A DNA stretch of 58,032 nt from Bacteroidota bacterium (GTDB lineage Bacteria > Bacteroidota > Bacteroidia > UKL13-3): the NCBI GenBank assembly GCA_030680835.1, contig JAUXUD010000071.1:1-58032 (forward strand), written 5' to 3'. Both the position numbers and the translations under genes were made by a program. Shown here piece by piece: positions 53,781 through 58,032 of this stretch. Within the stretch, counting starts at the first letter, position 1, and each line of letters opens with the position of its first letter. The notes below the pieces were generated by a model. It saw only the letters and a program-made list of their open reading frames with translations. It searched no databases and was not told the DNA's origin.

Positions 53781-54176
53781 ATGACAACCTTGTTTTCTAA
53801 AATTGTAAGGGGCGAAATACCTTCATTTAAAGTAGCTGAAACAAAAGACTTTTATGCTTTTTTAGATATCCACCCGTTAACAAAAGGCCATACATTAGTT
53901 ATACCTAAAAAAGAGGTTGATTATATTTTTGACCTGGATAATGAGACCTACGCGGGTTTGCAGCTATTTGCAAAAATTGTTGCCGAAGCTATAAAAAAGG
54001 CTATTCCCTGTGCCCGTGTGGGCGTTTGTGTTTTAGGTCTTGAAGTTCCACACGCCCATATTCACCTCATCCCGTTCAATACCATGGATCAAATGAATTT
54101 TGCAAACCCAAAATTAAAATTGGGAAAAGCAGAAATGGAAGAAATTGCAAAATCAATTAATGCCTGTTTGGTTTGA
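53781..54176 (+). CDS. HIT-family nucleotide-binding protein
   Basis: This is a 131-residue histidine-triad protein of the Hint branch, a nucleoside phosphoramidase or AMP-lysine hydrolase. It begins TLFSKIVRGEIPSFKVAETKDFYAFLDIHPLTKGHTLVIPK and carries the triad VPHAHIHLIPFN (HxHxH). It is translated from the same message as greA, a pairing seen in many Bacteroidota. No partner substrate can be named. Confidence 0.93.
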   Translation: MTTLFSKIVRGEIPSFKVAETKDFYAFLDIHPLTKGHTLVIPKKEVDYIFDLDNETYAGLQLFAKIVAEAIKKAIPCARVGVCVLGLEVPHAHIHLIPFNTMDQMNFANPKLKLGKAEMEEIAKSINACLV

Positions 54177-54213
54177 TATAAAATAATATTTGGGTATCGG
54201 TTATTTTGCAAAA

Positions 54214-54235
54214 ACGCGATGAATCGCGTCTCTAC
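54214..54235. repeat. Second REP-like palindrome
   Basis: ACGCGAT (54214-54220), GA, then ATCGCGT (54223-54229) form a near-perfect dyad followed by CTCTAC. The left flank is degenerate. Together with 1-25, which ends in CCCTAC, this is a second copy type of a dispersed extragenic palindrome. It lies between the convergent HIT and ruvC genes. Confidence 0.55.
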
Positions 54236-54245
54236 CAATTACCAA

Positions 54246-54851
54246 TTATTTCTTAACACGTGCAGGATTTTGACATGCAAACGCTCCCCAGGAAGCTGCT
54301 TTCTTTTTAGCAGGGATTTTAGATTTGGCAGACTCCGGCTTTATATGCAATTCTATATTTTTTTGCATGAAATGACAATATGCGGCTGCCAGCCCATCTG
54401 TTGCATCAAAAAATTTACTGTCGGAGGTAAACTTGAGCTGCCTTTGCAACATCGCAGCAACCATTTCCTTGGAGGCATTTCCATTTCCGGTTATCGACTT
54501 TTTAATTTGTTTCGGAGCATATTCAACCACCGAAAGTTCACGGCTCATGGCCGCTGCAATGGCAACACCCTGCGCCCTTCCGAGTTTTAGCATACTTTGT
54601 ACGTTTTTTCCATAAAAAGGGGCTTCAATAGCCAGTTCGTCTGGTTTGTATTCTTCTATCAGGCCTATGGTTCTTTCAAAAATTTTCTTAAGCTTCATGG
54701 CATAATCTTCATATTTTTCAAGTTTTAATACCCCAAGTGTTAAAACTTCCGCTATATTTCCCCTCGTAAAAATTACACCATATCCCATAACAGTTGTGCC
54801 CGGATCAATGCCAAGAATCACTCTTTCCTTAATGTTTTTTATCTTGCTCAA
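54246..54851 (-). CDS. ruvC: Crossover junction endodeoxyribonuclease RuvC
   Basis: RuvC resolves Holliday junctions with RuvAB. The acidic active-site residues are visible in VILGIDPGTTVMGYGVI, LAIEAPFYGKNVQSMLKLGRAQGVAIAAA and DATDGLAAAYCH. At 201 residues it is slightly longer than the E. coli protein because of a Lys/Pro-rich tail (SAKSKIPAKKKAASWGAFACQNPARVKK), typical of homologs in this phylum. Convergent with the HIT gene; divergent from the UPF0104 gene. Confidence 0.96.
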   Translation of the reverse strand: MSKIKNIKERVILGIDPGTTVMGYGVIFTRGNIAEVLTLGVLKLEKYEDYAMKLKKIFERTIGLIEEYKPDELAIEAPFYGKNVQSMLKLGRAQGVAIAAAMSRELSVVEYAPKQIKKSITGNGNASKEMVAAMLQRQLKFTSDSKFFDATDGLAAAYCHFMQKNIELHIKPESAKSKIPAKKKAASWGAFACQNPARVKK

Positions 54852-54912
54852 TTTACGGCTTGTTTTAGGTTCATTCTTTTGTTAATTTGTCAAACTTAGT
54901 TAAACCATCGGC

Positions 54913-55923
54913 TTGTTACAAACCCATCAATACCAAAAACTTATTAAAGCGGCAAAATTCGCACTTCTGCTGGTAACTTCGCTGTTTATTATTTATAAGC
55001 TGGTTTACCGGTATAAAATTAATAAGCTTTTTCAGCAATTTTCTGCCGGTGAGCAACTAAACTCTTATTTGTTTTTAATGGCAGCATTGATTCTGGTGCT
55101 GCTAAACTGGGGCCTGGAATCTGTAAAATGGCAAAGGCTGATTAATAAATACGAACCACTAACTTTATCCGGTTCTTTTAAAGCCGTATTATCCGGTGTT
55201 TGTTTGAGCATAATAACCCCCAATCAAATTGGCGATTTTGCCGGAAGGGTAATCCATCTCCAAATTCTGAATAAAATTAAAGGCTCACTGGTTACAGTTA
55301 TTGGCCATACGGCACAAGTTCTGATAACCTGTTTTTTTGGCCTGTTTGCTTTGTGGAACCTGGTTTTTATCGTCCAAAACAAAGGAATTAAATTTTCTGA
55401 AAATAATGATTGGAGTATTCATTTAATAGAAACTGCAAATCCATTTTATACTTATTTTATTCCCATACTTTTTATCGTGCTGGTGGTTTTATCCACTTGG
55501 ATATACCTCAATATGCAAACTGTATATGTTTATTTTAAGAAATTTACATGGGTAATGAAACTGGAAAAATATGTGCAGGTTTTTGAAGCGTATTCTCCCC
55601 GGGAACTTTTTGTTATACTTGGGATTTCACTGGTGCGGTATCTGGTTTTTTTGATGCAATATTATTTGTTACTTGTTTTTTTTAATGTTCAAATAGAACC
55701 TTTAAATGCCGTGTGTTGTATTATAGCCACATTTTGTGTTCAGTCTGTTGTGCCTTCATTTTTCCTGCTCGAAATAGGTTTAAGAGGGGCAAGTGCTTTG
55801 TGGTTTTTTGGAATGTTCAGCAGTCAAACTCCGGGTATATTAATGGCGGCATACAGCTTATGGATCATTAACATGATGCTGCCTGCTTTACTGGGTATGT
55901 GGTTTATTTATAAAGTTAAATAA
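54913..55923 (+). CDS. UPF0104/AglD-type integral membrane protein
   Basis: This is a polytopic inner-membrane protein of 336 residues with about eight hydrophobic segments, from the lysylphosphatidylglycerol synthase transmembrane/UPF0104 family. Motifs include NWGLESVKWQRLI, GVCLSIITPNQIGDFAGRV and a C-terminal FFLLEIGLRGASALWFFG. The frame opens at 54904 just after a stop and has no ATG for the first 54 codons, so TTG at 54913 is the most plausible start. The family is proposed to move lipids or lipid-linked sugars. Its stop overlaps the glycosyltransferase start as TAATG, supporting joint action on a lipid-linked substrate. Confidence 0.83.
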   Translation: MLQTHQYQKLIKAAKFALLLVTSLFIIYKLVYRYKINKLFQQFSAGEQLNSYLFLMAALILVLLNWGLESVKWQRLINKYEPLTLSGSFKAVLSGVCLSIITPNQIGDFAGRVIHLQILNKIKGSLVTVIGHTAQVLITCFFGLFALWNLVFIVQNKGIKFSENNDWSIHLIETANPFYTYFIPILFIVLVVLSTWIYLNMQTVYVYFKKFTWVMKLEKYVQVFEAYSPRELFVILGISLVRYLVFLMQYYLLLVFFNVQIEPLNAVCCIIATFCVQSVVPSFFLLEIGLRGASALWFFGMFSSQTPGILMAAYSLWIINMMLPALLGMWFIYKVK

Positions 55924-57059
55924 TGAATACCTGGATCATCATTTCGTACGCATTACTGGCAGGTTATTGTATCCTTATTTTATCCTATTTCATCGCCTGG
56001 TTATTTATCAAACCTTATAAACTTCCTATACAAACAATTGCCCAAAATAAATTTTCTGTATTGATTCCGGTACGTAATGAAGTGCTGAGCATCATCAATT
56101 GTTTAAATAGTTTGATGAAGCAGGATTTCCCCGCTTCAAACTATGAAGTTATTATACTCAATGACCACTCTACAGATGAAACCCTGAGCCTGGTTCAAAC
56201 CTTTATTGACAAGCAGGAGCTAACTCATTTTAAACTGGTTAACCTGAGTGAGCATATTCGCGAAGGTGCCAAAAAGGAATCGATTACCTATGGTGTTTCA
56301 ATTGCACAAAATCCTTTTATCATACTTACCGATGCGGATTGCAGCAGCGGGAAAAACTGGATAAAAGCAATTGATGCATTTATCAGTGAGAATGATGCCA
56401 AATTTATTTATGCCCCGGTACTTTTTCAGGCCGAAACTATTTTCGAAAAAATTCAGTCACTGGAGTTTGCCGGACTGGTTGGTATTGGTGCAGCAGCCAT
56501 TCAGCTTAAAAATCCAAATATGTGCAGTGCGGCTAACCTCATTTTTAAAAAAGATGTTTTCAAAGAAATAGGCGGATATCTGAACAATACCAATATAGCT
56601 TCGGGAGATGATGAATTTTTATTGCACAAAGTTTCTAAAAAATATCCAAACCAGGTGTTCTTTCTTAAAAGTTATGATGCTATTGTTCAGACCTCACCCA
56701 ATGGAACCCTGCAACAATTAACACAACAAAGAAGAAGGTGGGTATCGAAAAGTACAAAATACGAAGACCGGTTTATTACCGCAATATTGGTGGGTGCATA
56801 CTTGTTTAACTTCAGCATATTATTCAATATTTGTTATGGGCTTTACAATCCAGTTTTTTTATGGGTCGGTTTGAACCAACTGCTTGTAAAATCAGCAACA
56901 GAAGGGATGTTTCTGTTTTCTATTTTAAAGTTCTTCAAAAAGAGTTTTTTAATTTTATTTTTGCCATTGGCCGAACCCTTTCATATTTTGTATGTTTTGA
57001 TTATTGGCATATGGGCAAACGTTACCACTTATAAATGGAAAGGAAGGGAATTAACATAA
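55923..57059 (+). CDS. Membrane glycosyltransferase family 2
   Basis: This is a 378-residue inverting GT-A enzyme anchored by one N-terminal and about two C-terminal membrane segments. Catalytic features are FSVLIPVRNEVLSIINCLNSL, the nucleotide-binding VIILNDHSTDETL, metal site LTDADCSSGKNWI, acceptor-side GDDEFLLHKV and QQRRRWVSK. This is the layout of polyprenyl-glycosyl or cellulose-synthase-like transferases. Translationally coupled to the UPF0104 gene. Donor and acceptor are unknown; a surface glycan or glycolipid is likely. Confidence 0.88.
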   Translation: MNTWIIISYALLAGYCILILSYFIAWLFIKPYKLPIQTIAQNKFSVLIPVRNEVLSIINCLNSLMKQDFPASNYEVIILNDHSTDETLSLVQTFIDKQELTHFKLVNLSEHIREGAKKESITYGVSIAQNPFIILTDADCSSGKNWIKAIDAFISENDAKFIYAPVLFQAETIFEKIQSLEFAGLVGIGAAAIQLKNPNMCSAANLIFKKDVFKEIGGYLNNTNIASGDDEFLLHKVSKKYPNQVFFLKSYDAIVQTSPNGTLQQLTQQRRRWVSKSTKYEDRFITAILVGAYLFNFSILFNICYGLYNPVFLWVGLNQLLVKSATEGMFLFSILKFFKKSFLILFLPLAEPFHILYVLIIGIWANVTTYKWKGRELT

Positions 57060-57062
57060 ATT

Positions 57063-57335
57063 ATGAATACCGAATTAGACGCACTGGAATACGAAATATT
57101 AAACTGCCTGTATTTTGTTGAACCCTTTGATAAAATCCTCGAAGAAGTTGCTGAATCTCCTGCCGTTATAGCAGATGGATTGAAAACACTCATCCACAAA
57201 AAGTTTGTGGTGGCCATGAAATGGGATGAGGCATTGCAGGAATATACACGCAGCTTTATGTACGATTCCGACAATATGAAAGCCTATTCTTATATGGCTA
57301 CGAAAGATGGATTAACTGCACATAACTCACGTTAG
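57063..57335 (+). CDS. Small conserved-looking hypothetical protein
   Basis: This 90-residue soluble product has no family that I recognise. It begins MNTELDALEYEILNCLYFVEPFDKILEEV and continues PAVIADGLKTLIHKKFVVAMKWDEALQEY. The alternation of helices and a short wing-like hairpin resembles a winged-helix fold, perhaps a small regulator. It starts 3 bases after the glycosyltransferase stop and is followed 14 bases later by recO, so it is embedded in the operon. Confidence 0.7.
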   Translation: MNTELDALEYEILNCLYFVEPFDKILEEVAESPAVIADGLKTLIHKKFVVAMKWDEALQEYTRSFMYDSDNMKAYSYMATKDGLTAHNSR

Positions 57336-57349
57336 CTTTTTACACAGTC

Positions 57350-58032
57350 ATGTTAAAAAAGTGTAGCGCCATTGTATTGGGTACGGTAAATTATTCCGAA
57401 AGCAGTGTAATTCTCAAATGCTTTACCGACCTGTATGGTTTGCAAAGTTACATGATTAGCGGGGTTAAGGGTAAGAAGGCAGCCATAAAACCTTCACAGC
57501 TCCAGCCCTTAACATTGCTTGAAATGGATGTTTATTACCAACAGGGTAAAAGTCTGCAACGCATTAAGGATTTAAAATGTACCCCCATTTTAAATGAACT
57601 CCATTTCGAGCTTTTAAAAAGTGCTGTTGGTATGTTTGTTGCCGAACTTGTGGGTAAATGTTTAAGGGAGGAAAATGAGGAAGATAATAACTTGTTTGCC
57701 TTTCTGCACAGCGCTATTCAGATATTGGATATTACCAAAGAATCTGTTGCAAACTATCCCTTGTTTTTCATGATTCAATTGAGCAAATATCTTGGCTTTT
57801 CGCCAAAACCAAATTATAGCCCGGAGCGCAATTCGTTTAGTTTACATGAAGGTTTTTTTGTGCCTTATGAACCTACCCATACCGAATGTTGCAACCCCGA
57901 ATTAAGTGCCAAACTGTTTGAACTGATTTTAGCCCGCTTTGAAAATTTCAGTGCTGTTCAGATATCACATCCAAACCGCATGCAATTACTCGACAAACTA
58001 ATCCGTTATTATCAATTGCATCTCATGGTTTT
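57350..58032 (+). CDS. recO: DNA repair protein RecO (3'-truncated by window)
   Basis: RecO helps load RecA onto SSB-coated single-stranded DNA. The first 227 codons are present and no stop is reached before the window ends. The N-terminal OB fold reads CSAIVLGTVNYSESSVILKCFTDLYGLQSYMISGVKGKK, then LQPLTLLEMDVYYQQGKSLQRIKDLK. The helical part follows, with FVAELVGKCLREENEEDNNLFAFLHSAIQ and NYPLFFMIQLSKYLGFSPKP. The zinc-like Cys set of some RecO proteins may be partly represented by ECCNPELSA. Last gene seen in the UPF0104-GT2 run. Confidence 0.93.
   Translation, partial: MLKKCSAIVLGTVNYSESSVILKCFTDLYGLQSYMISGVKGKKAAIKPSQLQPLTLLEMDVYYQQGKSLQRIKDLKCTPILNELHFELLKSAVGMFVAELVGKCLREENEEDNNLFAFLHSAIQILDITKESVANYPLFFMIQLSKYLGFSPKPNYSPERNSFSLHEGFFVPYEPTHTECCNPELSAKLFELILARFENFSAVQISHPNRMQLLDKLIRYYQLHLMV

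Noticed and set aside
54219-54590. Plus-strand frame opposite ruvC
   Set aside because: Antisense to a gene with all RuvC catalytic motifs; no signal of its own.

Overview
The window is a chromosomal stretch of an AT-rich member of the Bacteroidota. I infer this from the type IX secretion system (T9SS) parts (PorP/SprF-like and PorV-like proteins, type A and type B C-terminal sorting domains), a SusC-style TonB-dependent receptor, promoter elements of the TAnnTTTG class, the scarcity of Shine-Dalgarno sites, and the conserved order DUF177-rpmF-plsX-fabH-accB-accC. The genus cannot be named from what I see. There is no rRNA, tRNA, CRISPR array, prophage or insertion sequence that I can recognise.

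Layout. 1-4430: a REP-like palindrome, a FucP-type sugar transporter, a universal stress protein and an expanded Rho. 4675-10552: three tandem paralogous PAS proteins, two with a seven-helix membrane N-terminus. All end in a histidine-kinase dimerisation helix pair and have no ATPase domain. 10922-19692: secreted Ig/PKD-like proteins, a gliding-motility-type C-terminal-domain protein, a large propeller-like protein and a PorP/SprF protein, followed by a receiver-histidine-kinase hybrid and its NarL-type regulator. 19779-24734: two outer-layer proteins, a fused E1 alpha/beta 2-oxoacid dehydrogenase, a hydrolase and a periplasmic thioredoxin. 24764-27415: an AAA/DUF4143 ATPase preceded by palindromic iterons, then a PAS-metallo-beta-lactamase pair. 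27494-32637: S-adenosylhomocysteinase, a bacilliredoxin preceded by heptamer repeat arrays, a cytochrome c/copper-monooxygenase lipoprotein with a redoxin, and a T9SS-exported esterase.

32639-38601 is the fatty-acid and phospholipid initiation operon (DUF177, L32, PlsX, FabH, AccB, AccC) with PdxA upstream. 38760-43928 holds PepA, a T9SS type A cargo protein, RsmA and a SerA-like dehydrogenase. 44031-53111 is a TonB receptor, a 1338-residue secreted protein and a PorV-family barrel that look like one export or uptake unit. 53305-58032 holds GreA (with a terminator-like hairpin in its leader), a HIT protein, RuvC, a UPF0104 membrane protein, a family 2 glycosyltransferase, a small unknown protein and the start of RecO, which runs off the end.

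The main themes are cell-surface protein export through T9SS, signalling by PAS and two-component proteins, and membrane lipid synthesis. The observations I find most worth checking are the ATPase-less histidine-phosphotransfer-like PAS trio, the palindromic iterons beside the DUF4143 ATPase, the greA leader hairpin, the 7-bp repeat arrays, and the two secreted PKD-like proteins that stop at the same His-Tyr end without a sorting domain.
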